DNA of 64,000 nucleotides, from contig CAVTJN010000019.1 in assembly GCA_963735055.1 (NCBI GenBank), positions 1 through 64,000 of the forward strand, in the 5' to 3' direction. Position numbers and translations under genes: made by a program. The DNA is from JBBITI01 sp963735055. Its GTDB lineage: Bacteria; Chloroflexota; Dehalococcoidia; Dehalococcoidales; UBA2162. Of this stretch, positions 27,578 through 36,580 are shown one piece after another. Position 1 is the first letter of the stretch; each line of letters begins with the position of its first letter. The notes below the pieces were generated by a model. That model had not been told where the DNA came from and did no database searches. It was given only the letters and a program-made list of their open reading frames with translations.

Positions 27578-29458
27578 ATGCGAAGCGTTCTTGACGGCAT
27601 TAGTTCGCCCGAAGACCTGAAGAAGCTGGGACGTGCTCAGTTGGCTGATCTGGCGCTCGAAATCCGTAAGGTCCTCATCGACACGGTCTCGCAAAACGGC
27701 GGACACCTGGCATCGAGCCTGGGGGTAGTCGAGCTCACGATCGCCCTGCACCGGACCTTCAACAGCCCTCAGGACAAGATAATCTGGGACGTGGGACACC
27801 AGAGTTACGCCCACAAGCTGCTGACCGGGCGCAAAGAAGATTTCGCAACGTTGCGCACCTACGGCGGTCTTTCAGGATTTCCGGTCCGGTCGGAGAGTCA
27901 ACATGACGCCTTCGGGGCGGGCCATGCAGGGACGTCGGTGTCGGCGGGGCTGGGGATGGCCCTTGCCCGTGATGCAAAGGGGGGGCACGAGCATATCCTG
28001 GCGGTGATCGGAGACGGCTCTCTCGGCGCCGGCATGGCACTGGAGGCGATCAATCATGCCGGACACCTGGGTACGAGGCTGATTGTGGTCCTGAATGACA
28101 ATGGGATGGCCATATCGCCGAGCATTGGGGCGGTATCCAGGCTGCTGAACCAGGTGAGGTTCGACCGCCGGTATGAGACGGCGAAGCGGGCGGCCCGGAA
28201 GAAGATCATGCGCCTGCCGATGGGCCGGTTTGCCTGGGGCGTGAGCAAACGTCTCAAGAGCCAGGTTGAAGGGGTGATTCTGCCCAACTTCTGGGAGCAG
28301 TTCGGCTTTACCTACCTGGGACCGGTGGACGGCCACAATGAAAAGGATATTGAAGCGGCGCTCGCCAGAGCCCGCGTCGAGACGGGACCGACCATGGTGC
28401 ACGTTATCACCCAGAAGGGACGGGGCTATGCCGACGCCGAGGCCGACGCCACGAGGTTTCACGGGGTGGCCCGGCCGCTGCAAAACCCGGACGGCCTGCC
28501 CTCTTACAGCCAGGTTTTCGGTCGGACAGTACAGCAGTTGATGGCACAGGACGAACGAGTGGTGGCTATCAGCGCGGCGATGCTGGATGGAACGGGACTG
28601 GCGCCGGTGGCCAGGGCTTTTCCAAAGCGGGTGTTCGACGTCGGCATTTGCGAGCAGCATGCGGTGACGCTGGCGGCGGGACTGGCCGCCGGCGGATTCA
28701 TCCCGATCGTGGCCATCTATTCGACGTTCCTGCAACGCGCCTATGACCAGATAATTCATGATGTCTGCCTGCAGAACCTGCCGGTGGTGTTCGCGGTGGA
28801 CCGCGCCGGCATCGTGGGCGATGACGGGAAGACGCACCAGGGAGCGTTCGATATCTCCTTTCTGCGCGGGATACCGAACATGATTGTGGCGGCGCCCCGG
28901 GATGAAGCGGAATTCCAGCACCTCCTGTACACCGCGGTGGGCTGCGGCAGAACGATGGCGGTGCGGTATCCCCGGGGTAACGGAGGGGGTACCCTCCTGG
29001 ACCCCGAACTCAAGGTGATACCGGTGGGGACGGCGGAAGTCCTGCGGCAAGGTGTCGACATCGCGTTGCTGGCGATCGGGGCGACGGTGCATCCGTCGCT
29101 GGCAGCGGCGGAAAGGCTGGCGGCGGAGGGCGTGGACATCACGGTGGTGAACGCCAGGTTTGCCAAACCGCTGGACGCGACGCTGATCAAAGAACTGGCG
29201 GAGACCCTTGGCCGGATCGTCACCGTCGAGGAGAACGCTGCCATCGGCGGCTTCGGGAGCGGTGTTCTGGAACTGCTGTCTGAGGCCAAGCTGAGCGCCG
29301 TGGTCGAGAGTATTGGCCTTCCGGATGTCTTCGTCGAGCACGGCAGCCAGGACTTGTTGCGCCTGCGGTACGAGATGGACGCCGAGGGGATTGCCGGCCG
29401 CATCAGGCTGGCCTTCCCGGAGCTTTTTGCCCGGGCATCCCGGGGGGGGAGAAAATAG
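27578..29458 (+). CDS. dxs: 1-deoxy-D-xylulose-5-phosphate synthase
   Basis: 626 residues, the standard length. It condenses pyruvate and glyceraldehyde 3-phosphate using thiamine diphosphate, the first step of the MEP isoprenoid pathway. SSLGVVELTIALHRTF, WDVGHQSYAHKLLTGR, the ThDP motif GDGSLGAGMALEAINHAG with NDN, HNEKDIEAAL, and the pyrimidine domain DRAGIVGDDGKTHQG are all present. A DUF116 gene and an aldolase follow on the same strand. Confidence 0.96.
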   Translation: MRSVLDGISSPEDLKKLGRAQLADLALEIRKVLIDTVSQNGGHLASSLGVVELTIALHRTFNSPQDKIIWDVGHQSYAHKLLTGRKEDFATLRTYGGLSGFPVRSESQHDAFGAGHAGTSVSAGLGMALARDAKGGHEHILAVIGDGSLGAGMALEAINHAGHLGTRLIVVLNDNGMAISPSIGAVSRLLNQVRFDRRYETAKRAARKKIMRLPMGRFAWGVSKRLKSQVEGVILPNFWEQFGFTYLGPVDGHNEKDIEAALARARVETGPTMVHVITQKGRGYADAEADATRFHGVARPLQNPDGLPSYSQVFGRTVQQLMAQDERVVAISAAMLDGTGLAPVARAFPKRVFDVGICEQHAVTLAAGLAAGGFIPIVAIYSTFLQRAYDQIIHDVCLQNLPVVFAVDRAGIVGDDGKTHQGAFDISFLRGIPNMIVAAPRDEAEFQHLLYTAVGCGRTMAVRYPRGNGGGTLLDPELKVIPVGTAEVLRQGVDIALLAIGATVHPSLAAAERLAAEGVDITVVNARFAKPLDATLIKELAETLGRIVTVEENAAIGGFGSGVLELLSEAKLSAVVESIGLPDVFVEHGSQDLLRLRYEMDAEGIAGRIRLAFPELFARASRGGRK

Positions 29459-29500
29459 GGGGCGCCGGCGCCGACCGGCCGTCCGGAGCGGAGGTGGGAC

Positions 29501-29944
29501 TTGAGTAGACAGGACATAGCGAGTCTGGCCGCGGTCCCGGCAGGCAGGCGGATCCTCCTTCTGCCGCACTGTCTCAGGCACAGCGACATCTGCAAGGCCA
29601 GATACAGCAAGGCCGGACTGGAGTGTGCCGGATGCAGCGCTGACTGTGCGATAAACCGGTTGCGCGATACGGCCCTGAGCCTCGGCTACGGTGGTGTGTG
29701 CGTTGCTCCCGGCGGGAGCCTGGCCGTGAATTACGTGCGCCAGGTCCGTCCCGACGGCATCGTAGCGGTGGCCTGTCAGAAAGAGCTCGACGAAGGTGTT
29801 GGCACGCTCGATGAGATCGGTGGGGGTGACTATCATCCGGCGGTCGTCGTGATCGCGTTGACCCGGGACGGTTGCGTGGACACAGAAGTGGAACTGGGGC
29901 CGGCGTTGGAGATCGTTTCTGCAGGGTGCCGCGGTCCCGGGTAG
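29501..29944 (+). CDS. DUF116 family cysteine-rich protein
   Basis: TTG 29501 with GGAGGTGGGA upstream; 147 residues. The core LLPHCLRHSDICKARYSKAG, then LECAGCSADCAINRLRDTA, GGSLAVNYVRQVRPDGIVAV and ACQKELDEGV is the DUF116 pattern. Several closely spaced cysteines suggest a metal or iron-sulfur site, not proven. It lies 42 bases after dxs and just before an aldolase, probably in one transcript. Function unknown. Confidence 0.8.
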   Translation: MSRQDIASLAAVPAGRRILLLPHCLRHSDICKARYSKAGLECAGCSADCAINRLRDTALSLGYGGVCVAPGGSLAVNYVRQVRPDGIVAVACQKELDEGVGTLDEIGGGDYHPAVVVIALTRDGCVDTEVELGPALEIVSAGCRGPG

Positions 29945-29974
29945 TCGGGGTTGGTGATTCATGAGGGTGCAGCA

Positions 29975-30640
29975 GTGATCAAATGGGAGAAGGAGAGGGC
30001 TCAAGTCCTCGAGACCAGCTTGAAGCTGGTGGACAAGGGTCTGGTGGCGGGTAAGGCGGGCAACGTGTCCCTGCGCCTGCGGCAGGGCAAAGGGGCCGAC
30101 CTGGTGGTGATAACGCCGACCTCGAGGTACTACGACACCCTCGAGGTCGAGGACATCCCGGTACTGGATTTTGAGGGCCGGGTGGTGGAGGGGAAGCTGC
30201 CTCCGTCTTCCGAATCGAAGCTTCACCTGGCCATCTACCGGGCAAGGGCCGGGGTGGGGGCGGTCATCCATACCCATTCGGTCCACGCGAGTGCGATTGC
30301 GGTGGCCGGATGTGGCATTCCGGCGATCCTGGAAGAAGAGGTGGCGGTGCTGGGTGGGGAGGTTCGGGTGGCGGGTTTCGCGGCATCGGGGAGTGAGCAA
30401 CTGGCGCGAAACGCCGTTGAGGCGCTGGGCGACCGGAATGCGGTGGTGCTGGCGAACCATGGTGGGGTGGGGGTGGGGAAGACGCTGCGCGAGGCGTTGG
30501 ATGCCTGCGAGTTGCTGGAGAAGGCAGCGCAGGTGTACCTGCTGGCGCTGGCCGCGGGAAAGGTGAATCCCCTTACTGCCGAAGCTACGGACGCGGCGAA
30601 GGGGGTTTTCTCTCGAGTTCCTGCCCATCCGGACGTGTGA
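29975..30640 (+). CDS. Class II aldolase/adducin family protein (fuculose-phosphate aldolase-like)
   Basis: GTG 29975 (GAGGGTG upstream) is preferred; TTG 29951 is also in frame. 221 residues. SSESKLH carries the catalytic Glu region, HTHSVHA and the late ANHGG supply the zinc-binding histidines, and the N-terminal GLVAGKAGNVSLR binds phosphate. It would cleave or epimerise a sugar phosphate such as L-fuculose 1-phosphate or a methylthioribulose phosphate. The substrate cannot be decided from sequence alone. Confidence 0.85.
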   Translation: MIKWEKERAQVLETSLKLVDKGLVAGKAGNVSLRLRQGKGADLVVITPTSRYYDTLEVEDIPVLDFEGRVVEGKLPPSSESKLHLAIYRARAGVGAVIHTHSVHASAIAVAGCGIPAILEEEVAVLGGEVRVAGFAASGSEQLARNAVEALGDRNAVVLANHGGVGVGKTLREALDACELLEKAAQVYLLALAAGKVNPLTAEATDAAKGVFSRVPAHPDV

Positions 30641-30745
30641 GGCCGCTGGCTGGTCTTTTCTGATTGCGTCCCTGGAGCGCCCGGTTGGGATGCGGCGCCC
30701 AGGCTCTACATGGTAGATTCGATGACGTTGGGTTGAGGAGTATCC

Positions 30746-31888
30746 ATGATGCCTAAGACAGCGAAGTTGCTCCTGGTCTCGTTGCTGGCGCTGGCGGTGC
30801 TGCTAACGGGCGGTACCGGCTGTACCCTGCTACCGATCAGGACCGACGGGCCCCGCGCCACTCTCAGTCCGGTAGACGAGGCATGGGGCATCATGTCCGC
30901 GGATTACGTGGACAAGAGCAAACTGGACGCCACCAAGATGGGCCGGGCGGCGGTCAAGGGAATGGTTGACGCCCTTAACGATCCGTACACTACCTATCTC
31001 GATCCCGACGAGTACCGTCTGAATATCACCCATCAGCAGGGACAATTCGGTGGGATCGGGGCGACGGTAGGCGTCCGGGACAGCCAGATAATCATTGTGG
31101 CCCCCATTCCCGGGACGCCGGCGGAGAAGGCCGGCGTTAAGTCCGGGGATGCCATTGTGGCCGTCAACGGGGAATCTACGGCCGGCCTGAGCATACAGGA
31201 CGTGGTGCTCCGTATCCGCGGTCCGGAGGGAACGTCGGTGACGGTAACGGTGCAGCATCAGGGCCAGACCACGTCGGTGGACCTGGTGATCGTTCGGGCC
31301 CAGATTGACGTGCCCAGTGTGGTCTACGAGATGAGGGACTCGGTGGCCTACATCCAGATTCATTTCTTCTCGGAGCGCACCGATGCGGAGCTTTCGCCGG
31401 TCCTCTCCGGGCTGGGGCAGGCGGGGGCCACGGGCATCATTCTTGACCTGCGCAGTAACCCGGGCGGGCTGGTAGACACCGTGGTCGATGTGGCCAGTCA
31501 TTTCCTGGACCGCGGGGTGGTCCTGTACCTGGTGGACAATGCGGGACACGAGACCTCGTACCCGGTGAAACGCGCCAGTGTCACCACCAAGTTGCCGGTG
31601 GTGTTGCTCACGGACAACTACAGCGCCAGCGGCAGCGAGGTGCTATCGGGGGCGCTTCAGGACTACGGGCGTGGGGTCGTGGCCGGCAACAAGACTTTTG
31701 GTAAGGGGAGCGCCGACCGGTGGTACGAGCTGTCGGACGGTTCCGCCCTGTACCTGACTACCAGCCGGTGGCTGACGCCGGACCGGCGACTTATCGAGGG
31801 AAAAGGCATCGAGCCCGATTTCAAACTCGATCTCGAGGGGGACGAGTTGGTAAACTGGGCAATCGACTACTTAAAGAATAAGAAGTAG
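30746..31888 (+). CDS. S41 carboxyl-terminal processing protease (CtpA-type)
   Basis: 380 residues. An N-terminal hydrophobic signal ends at a Cys (TGGTGC, a loose lipobox), so it is exported and possibly lipid-anchored. A PDZ domain covers about 95-180 (GIGATVGVRDSQIIIVAPIP). The protease domain has LDLRSNPGG, catalytic Ser in NYSASGSEVLSGAL and Lys in KTFGKGS. It would trim or degrade envelope proteins from their C-terminus. Confidence 0.93.
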   Translation: MMPKTAKLLLVSLLALAVLLTGGTGCTLLPIRTDGPRATLSPVDEAWGIMSADYVDKSKLDATKMGRAAVKGMVDALNDPYTTYLDPDEYRLNITHQQGQFGGIGATVGVRDSQIIIVAPIPGTPAEKAGVKSGDAIVAVNGESTAGLSIQDVVLRIRGPEGTSVTVTVQHQGQTTSVDLVIVRAQIDVPSVVYEMRDSVAYIQIHFFSERTDAELSPVLSGLGQAGATGIILDLRSNPGGLVDTVVDVASHFLDRGVVLYLVDNAGHETSYPVKRASVTTKLPVVLLTDNYSASGSEVLSGALQDYGRGVVAGNKTFGKGSADRWYELSDGSALYLTTSRWLTPDRRLIEGKGIEPDFKLDLEGDELVNWAIDYLKNKK

Positions 31889-31920
31889 GCCGAGTCGTGG
31901 GGGTCTGATAGACGACGGGA

Positions 31921-32002
31921 CTGGATTCCCTCAAGGGCAAGCCTTGAGGACAAGCCCGTTCTCGTGTCGGGGCACGGGACAAGCTTGACGGGAATGACGA
32001 AC
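31921..32002 (+). repeat. Palindromic REP-like element, copy 2
   Basis: Starts CTGGATTCCCTCAAGGGCAA and holds a perfect 8-bp stem CCTCAAGG (31929-31936)/CCTTGAGG (31942-31949) around GCAAG, then CAAGCCCG and a second small palindrome GTGTCGGGGCAC, ending GACGGGAATGACGAAC. It is similar to 15230-15286. It lies between the convergent protease and deformylase genes. Confidence 0.65.
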
Positions 32003-32102
32003 GGGCGCGGGAATGCATAAGCGGCGGAGGAACGACGAAGGGGCGAAGGGATGACGGGGTGGTGGAGGGGTCACGAGATGGCGGAGGAATGGCGAGGTGG
32101 GG

Positions 32103-32684
32103 TTATTCCGGACTTGGTCCGGAAATCAGGAGAGGGGAGGGGGGTGGGGGGAGCGCCTTGGCGGGCGCAGTGGCGGCCGTGGGGCCCGTCCCGGGAGCTT
32201 CGACCGCTTTCTTCTTGGGTTCAATCTTGTGAAAGGTCCCGGGGTCGGTGAGTTGGTCGGTGTAGAGGATGCCGTTCAGGTGATCGGTCTCGTGCTCCAG
32301 CGCCTGGGCCAGCAGTTCGGTCGCCTTAATCCTGATTTCCTTGCCCGCCGGGTCGAGCCCTTTGGCGGTCACGGAGACGGCCCGGGCCACCTGGCCGACG
32401 TAACCGGGAATGCTGAGGCAGCCTTCTTCGATGCAGCGTTCCCCGCTCTTACGTACTATCTGCGGGTTGATCAGGACGACCGGTTCCCCTTCATGCAGTT
32501 CGATGACGATCACCCGAAGTGGAATGCCGATCTGCGGCGCGGCCAGGCCAACCCCTGACGCAGCACGCATTGTCTCAAGCATGTCCTGGACGAGCTTGGA
32601 GACGGAGCTGTCCACGATCTTGACCCGTTTTGCTTTCTGCCGCAGCACCGGGTCGGGAACGGTGCGAATCGGACGAATGGCCAT
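32103..32684 (-). CDS. def: Peptide deformylase
   Basis: 193 residues. Motif 1 GVGLAAPQIG, motif 2 EEGCLSIPG with the metal-binding Cys, and motif 3 ALEHETDHLNGILY with the HExxH metal ligands and catalytic Glu are complete. It removes the formyl group from nascent proteins. The last 35 residues (Ala/Pro-rich) are a tail beyond the catalytic domain. It follows priA on the minus strand, the common def-priA neighbourhood, though fmt is not here. Confidence 0.95.
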   Translation of the reverse strand: MAIRPIRTVPDPVLRQKAKRVKIVDSSVSKLVQDMLETMRAASGVGLAAPQIGIPLRVIVIELHEGEPVVLINPQIVRKSGERCIEEGCLSIPGYVGQVARAVSVTAKGLDPAGKEIRIKATELLAQALEHETDHLNGILYTDQLTDPGTFHKIEPKKKAVEAPGTGPTAATAPAKALPPPPSPLLISGPSPE

Positions 32685-32774
32685 ATCTGCTGTCTAATTA
32701 TATCGCATCCGGGAAGCCGGGCGAAACCGGCTAACCCCGGAAAGCCGGGCGGTCTGTCGCTGCCTTTCCCCCAC

Positions 32775-35207
32775 TTATACCAGCCCCACCGGGTCGATAT
32801 CCACGGTCCAGCCGCGAGGCAGGGGTACTTCAGCAAGAAAGGCAGGCAGGTCATTCCCGCGCAGTATGATCTGCCACCGGTACCGGCCGCGTAGCCGGTG
32901 AATGAAGGCCGGTGCCGGGCCGATGAAACTGAGTCCGGCGATTCCCCGGGCCTCGCTGGCGACGGTCAGTACCCGCTTCAGGCGCTCAGCTTCCTCACGG
33001 CAGGCAACGTCATTGGGGTGACTGTACATCAGGCTAGCCAGACGGGAGAACGGAGGGTAGTTCAGCTGGCGGCGGTAGACGATCTCCCGGTCGTAGAACA
33101 CCTTGTAGTCGTGCCGGGCAGCGGCCTGGACGGCGTAGTGCCCGGGGCTGTACGTCTGGAATACGACCTCCCCACCCCGGGCGCCCCGCCCGGCCCGCCC
33201 CGCAACCTGGCTGAGCACCTGGAAGGCTCGCTCGGCGGCCCGGAAATCCGGCAGGTTGAGTCCGGTATCGGCGCTGACCACGCCCACTACGGTGACGAGC
33301 GGAATGTCGAGCCCTTTGGCCACCATCTGGGTGCCGATCAGAATATCGGCTTGATGGGTCTGGAAGGCGGCCAGAATCTGGTCGTGCGATCCCCTGGTCT
33401 TGGTGGAATCGCTGTCCCAGCGCAGCACGCGTGCCGGGGCAAAGGTGCGGGTGGCCTCCTCCTCCAGTTTCTGGGTTCCGGCGCCAAGGAATTTGATCCC
33501 CGGATTCCGGCAGCGGGGGCAGATGGCGGGGGCGCGCACCCGGTAGTTGCACAGGTGGCAGACCAGGGTATCGCTTACCGAGTGGAAGTGGAGGCTGACA
33601 TCGCAGCGCCGGCAGCGCATCACAAATCCGCACTTGCGGCATTGCACAACGGGTGAAGACCCGCGCCGGTTGAGGAAAAGGATCACCTGTTCGCCGCGGG
33701 CTAAAGCGTTCGACACGGTATCCGACAGGTCCTGGCTGAAGAGGTCGCTCATCCCCGATTTCAACTCGCCCCGGATGTCCACCACGCGGACGGTGGGGAG
33801 GGGGGAGTTCTCCGTCGGAGTCACCCGTTCGGGCAGGGAGAGCAGACCGTAGTCGCCGCGCGTGGCGCGAAAATTGGTTTCGATACTGGGGGTGGCGCTG
33901 CCGAGGACGACGCTGGCGCCGGTCAGTGCGGCGAGCCTGATGGCGACATCCCGGGCATGGTAACGGGGGGACGTGTCCTGCTGTTTGTAGGTCCATTCGT
34001 GTTCTTCGTCGATCATAATAAGGCCAAGGTTGGGTTGCGGCGCGAACAGGGCGCTACGTGCCCCGATGACGACGTCGAAGTCCCCGTTTTGTATCCGCCG
34101 CCATTCGTCGAATTGTTCGCCCAGGGAGAGGTGGCTGTGGAGCACCGCGACCCGGTTGGCAAACCGCGCGGCGAATCGCTCAATTATCTGCGGGGTCAGC
34201 GAAATCTCGGGTACCAGTACGATGCCGGTCTTGCCCAGCCTGACGGCTTCAGCCAGCGCCTGAAGATAGACCTCCGTCTTGCCGCTTCCGGTAACGCCGT
34301 GGAGTAGGAAGACCGGAGCCGGGCGGGGTGGCGTCCCACCCAGGCTGGATACGATCGCCTTCAGGGCAGTCTCCTGTGACCCGGTGAGCCGGAGTGGGGC
34401 GGTCGGTTGAGTGTGGCGACCGGCCAGCGGATCGCGAATCAAAGGCAGTTCGGTGACGTTGACCATCCCCTTTCGTACCAGCGCATCGAGTTGCGCCCGG
34501 GTGCAGCCCACCTCCCGTCGCAGCACCGGCCAGGGAACGGGCTCTTTCTGCGACCTCAGGAAGTCGATGACGGCAGCCTGCTTTGGCGCCCGTCCGGAAG
34601 GGGCCGCCGGTTTGTCCAATGGACCGGGAGGGGCGGCCAGGCTCAGATACGTCTGCGTCTTCGCCTTCACCCGGGCACCGGCGGTCGCGTATGACCGCGA
34701 GAGCAAGCCGCGCCGCACCAACTGAGACACGGCCGACTCGGCCTTCTTCTCTCCCAGTTCCTTTTCCAACTGATGCAGGCCAAAACGCCCACTTCTCTGC
34801 GCCAGCGTCAGGGCGTATCGTTGTTCTTCGCTGAGGGTAGTGATGTCGAGGTCCTGGAACTTCCCGGTCGCCGAAAAGAAGGCGAGGCTCTTGCGGGCGA
34901 GGCCGGGCGGCAACATGAGGGCGAGGCACTGGAATAGCGGGGCCAGGTAGTAGTCGCTCATCCAGCGGGCGAGGGCGAGGGAGGCGGGGGACAAGGTCGG
35001 GGCTTCTTCGATGACGCCGACGATATCCCGGGTCTGTTCGACTGCCGGGAATTCAGGCAGGTCCACGACGACCCCCTCGAGAATGCGGCTGCCGAAAGGG
35101 ACGCGGACCGACTGTCCAAGGGCGACGTCAATACCGGAGGGCACCGAATAGCTGAAACTCCGGCGTTGTGCCGCCGGGGAATTTACAGCAACTTCAGCGT
35201 ACCGCAT
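32775..35207 (-). CDS. priA: Primosomal protein N' (replication restart helicase)
   Basis: 810 residues, full length. An N-terminal DNA-binding domain is followed by a superfamily 2 helicase: Walker A HGVTGSGKTEVYLQAL, DEEH in MIDEEHEWTYKQQD, and GSATPS. Zinc cysteines are in CRKCGFVMRCRRCD and CHLCNYRVRAPAICPRC. GTQMVAKGLDIPLV and SQVAGRAGRG are helicase motifs V and VI. PriA reloads the replisome at stalled forks. No disruption despite length. Confidence 0.96.
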   Translation of the reverse strand: MRYAEVAVNSPAAQRRSFSYSVPSGIDVALGQSVRVPFGSRILEGVVVDLPEFPAVEQTRDIVGVIEEAPTLSPASLALARWMSDYYLAPLFQCLALMLPPGLARKSLAFFSATGKFQDLDITTLSEEQRYALTLAQRSGRFGLHQLEKELGEKKAESAVSQLVRRGLLSRSYATAGARVKAKTQTYLSLAAPPGPLDKPAAPSGRAPKQAAVIDFLRSQKEPVPWPVLRREVGCTRAQLDALVRKGMVNVTELPLIRDPLAGRHTQPTAPLRLTGSQETALKAIVSSLGGTPPRPAPVFLLHGVTGSGKTEVYLQALAEAVRLGKTGIVLVPEISLTPQIIERFAARFANRVAVLHSHLSLGEQFDEWRRIQNGDFDVVIGARSALFAPQPNLGLIMIDEEHEWTYKQQDTSPRYHARDVAIRLAALTGASVVLGSATPSIETNFRATRGDYGLLSLPERVTPTENSPLPTVRVVDIRGELKSGMSDLFSQDLSDTVSNALARGEQVILFLNRRGSSPVVQCRKCGFVMRCRRCDVSLHFHSVSDTLVCHLCNYRVRAPAICPRCRNPGIKFLGAGTQKLEEEATRTFAPARVLRWDSDSTKTRGSHDQILAAFQTHQADILIGTQMVAKGLDIPLVTVVGVVSADTGLNLPDFRAAERAFQVLSQVAGRAGRGARGGEVVFQTYSPGHYAVQAAARHDYKVFYDREIVYRRQLNYPPFSRLASLMYSHPNDVACREEAERLKRVLTVASEARGIAGLSFIGPAPAFIHRLRGRYRWQIILRGNDLPAFLAEVPLPRGWTVDIDPVGLV

Positions 35208-35228
35208 TTCCCGCGTACCAGAGCGGGA

Positions 35229-35654
35229 CTAAGTGGCGGAAGGCGTCTCGGACTGCGCCTCGGGCTGTTCCTTCGGCTCTTCGCCGGGTTTCTGCTCGGC
35301 CTCCGCTTCCAGTCCAACCCGCTTCTCTTTGATGCGGGATGCCCTGGCGCTCAGACCGCGCAGGTAGAAAAGCCTGGCCCGCCGAGTCTTGCCATGCCGT
35401 ACCACCTCCACTTTCTCCACCCGAGGCGAATAGAGGGGAAAGGTACGCTCGACGCCGATTCCGTAGGTGACACGCCTCACAGTGAGGATAGGGCCGGCAC
35501 CGCCTTCTTTGGTTTTGAGGACCACGCCCTGAAAGATCTGGATGCGTTCCTTTTCACCCTCGACGATCTTGGTGCTGACCTTGACCATGTCACCGGGATT
35601 CAGAACCGGCATGCTGCGGTTGGGGTTGATCTCAGCAATAGTCTGTATATCCAT
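35229..35654 (-). CDS. rplS: Large ribosomal subunit protein L19
   Basis: 141 residues. NPGDMVKVSTKIVEGEKERI, QIFQGVVLKTKEGG, ILTVRRVTYGIGVERTFPLY and ARLFYLRGLSARASRIKEK give full L19. A C-terminal acidic tail of about 30 residues (Glu, Gln, Pro-rich) is extra to the bacterial core. It follows trmD by 25 bases on the same strand, the usual trmD-rplS order; rimM and rpsP are not upstream here. Confidence 0.96.
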   Translation of the reverse strand: MDIQTIAEINPNRSMPVLNPGDMVKVSTKIVEGEKERIQIFQGVVLKTKEGGAGPILTVRRVTYGIGVERTFPLYSPRVEKVEVVRHGKTRRARLFYLRGLSARASRIKEKRVGLEAEAEQKPGEEPKEQPEAQSETPSAT

Positions 35655-35679
35655 TTCAGTAACAACCCATTATAGCGAT

Positions 35680-36435
35680 TTATCCTCCGTGCTGCAACTG
35701 CTTCACGGCGTCACGTTCTTTTGATGTCAGCGTGGCCTTCTCCAGTATATCAGGGCGCTGGGCGAAGGTCCGGGCGATAGACTGCTCGCGCCGCCACTTG
35801 CGGATGGCAGCGTGATTGCCCGACAGAAGGACCTCCGGGACCGTCCAACCGCGATACTCCGGCGGCCGTGTGTACTGCGGATACTCAAGCAGCCCGGAGG
35901 TATGGGATTCCTCCACGGGAGAATCGGCCGAACCGAGGACCCCGGGTATCAGCCGGATGACGGCGTCGGCGACTACCATGGCGGCCAACTCGCCGCCGCT
36001 GAGGACGTAGTCGCCGATGCTGATGCTGGTGGTAGCCAGGTGCTCGGTGATTCTTTCATCCATCCCTTCGTAATGCCCGCAGATGAGCATCAGGTGGGTC
36101 TGGTGAGATAACTCGAGAGCCACGTCCTGAGAAAGTAAGCGGCCGCGTGGTGTCAACAGGACGACGTTGGCTACGGTGACGCCCTCGCCATGGAGAACCC
36201 CGGCGCGAACCGTCTCCACGGCCTCGAAAACCGGCTCTGGCCTGAAAATCATGCCCGGTCCCCCGCCGTAGGGGGAGTCATCGACGGTGTGATGCTTGTC
36301 GTGGGTATAGTCGCGGATATTGTGCACAGTCATCTTCACTAACCCCTGGTCGGTGGCCCGCTTGAAAATACCGGAAGCAAACGGAGAATCGAACATCTGC
36401 GGGAAAATGGTGAAGACGTCAATGCGCATCTGCAC
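35680..36435 (-). CDS. trmD: tRNA (guanine-N1)-methyltransferase
   Basis: 251 residues. SPYGGGPGMIFRPEP, LTPRGRLLSQDVA, ICGHYEGMDERI and SIGDYVLSGGELAAMVV form the trefoil-knot SAM site. The C-terminal domain has GYVLSG-side residues and RPPEYRGWTVPEVLLSGNH. It methylates G37 of tRNAs to stop frameshifting. The gene starts at 36435, divergent from the cell-division promoter at 36494. Confidence 0.96.
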   Translation of the reverse strand: MQMRIDVFTIFPQMFDSPFASGIFKRATDQGLVKMTVHNIRDYTHDKHHTVDDSPYGGGPGMIFRPEPVFEAVETVRAGVLHGEGVTVANVVLLTPRGRLLSQDVALELSHQTHLMLICGHYEGMDERITEHLATTSISIGDYVLSGGELAAMVVADAVIRLIPGVLGSADSPVEESHTSGLLEYPQYTRPPEYRGWTVPEVLLSGNHAAIRKWRREQSIARTFAQRPDILEKATLTSKERDAVKQLQHGG

Positions 36436-36493
36436 ATTCTATCACAGGCGTTTTGGGTGACCAAGATGTTTTCCCAAAGAGGCTGGCCGGGTA

Positions 36494-36521
36494 TTGACAA
36501 AAGGTAATTTTGTCATAAAAT
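36494..36521 (+). promoter_or_regulatory. Promoter and palindromic operator upstream of the mraZ operon
   Basis: TTGACA (36494-36499) and TAAAAT (36516-36521) are 16 bases apart. A perfect inverted repeat TGACAAAA-GGTAA-TTTTGTCA (36495-36515) covers the -35 and the whole spacer. A dimeric repressor bound there would block RNA polymerase. The regulator is unknown. Confidence 0.75.
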
Positions 36522-36529
36522 GGTAGCAA

Positions 36530-36559
36530 GTGGGAGAATGTGGTGAAAGGTGGCGTATT
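36530..36559 (+). promoter_or_regulatory. MraZ-like binding site: three 10-bp direct repeats
   Basis: GTGGGAGAAT, GTGGTGAAAG and GTGGCGTATT follow each other at exact 10-base spacing, just after the expected transcription start. MraZ regulators bind direct GTGGG/TGGGA-type repeats in their own promoter. The first copy fits best. Autorepression by MraZ is inference. Confidence 0.65.
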
Positions 36560-36580
36560 GTTCTATTTGGGGGGTTGGCT

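Noticed and set aside
27872..30628. A 918-codon open frame on the minus strand across dxs, DUF116 and the aldolase
   Set aside because: It is the antisense of strong plus-strand genes in GC-rich DNA. Its composition is very high in Arg, His, Pro and Gln and it shows no domain.
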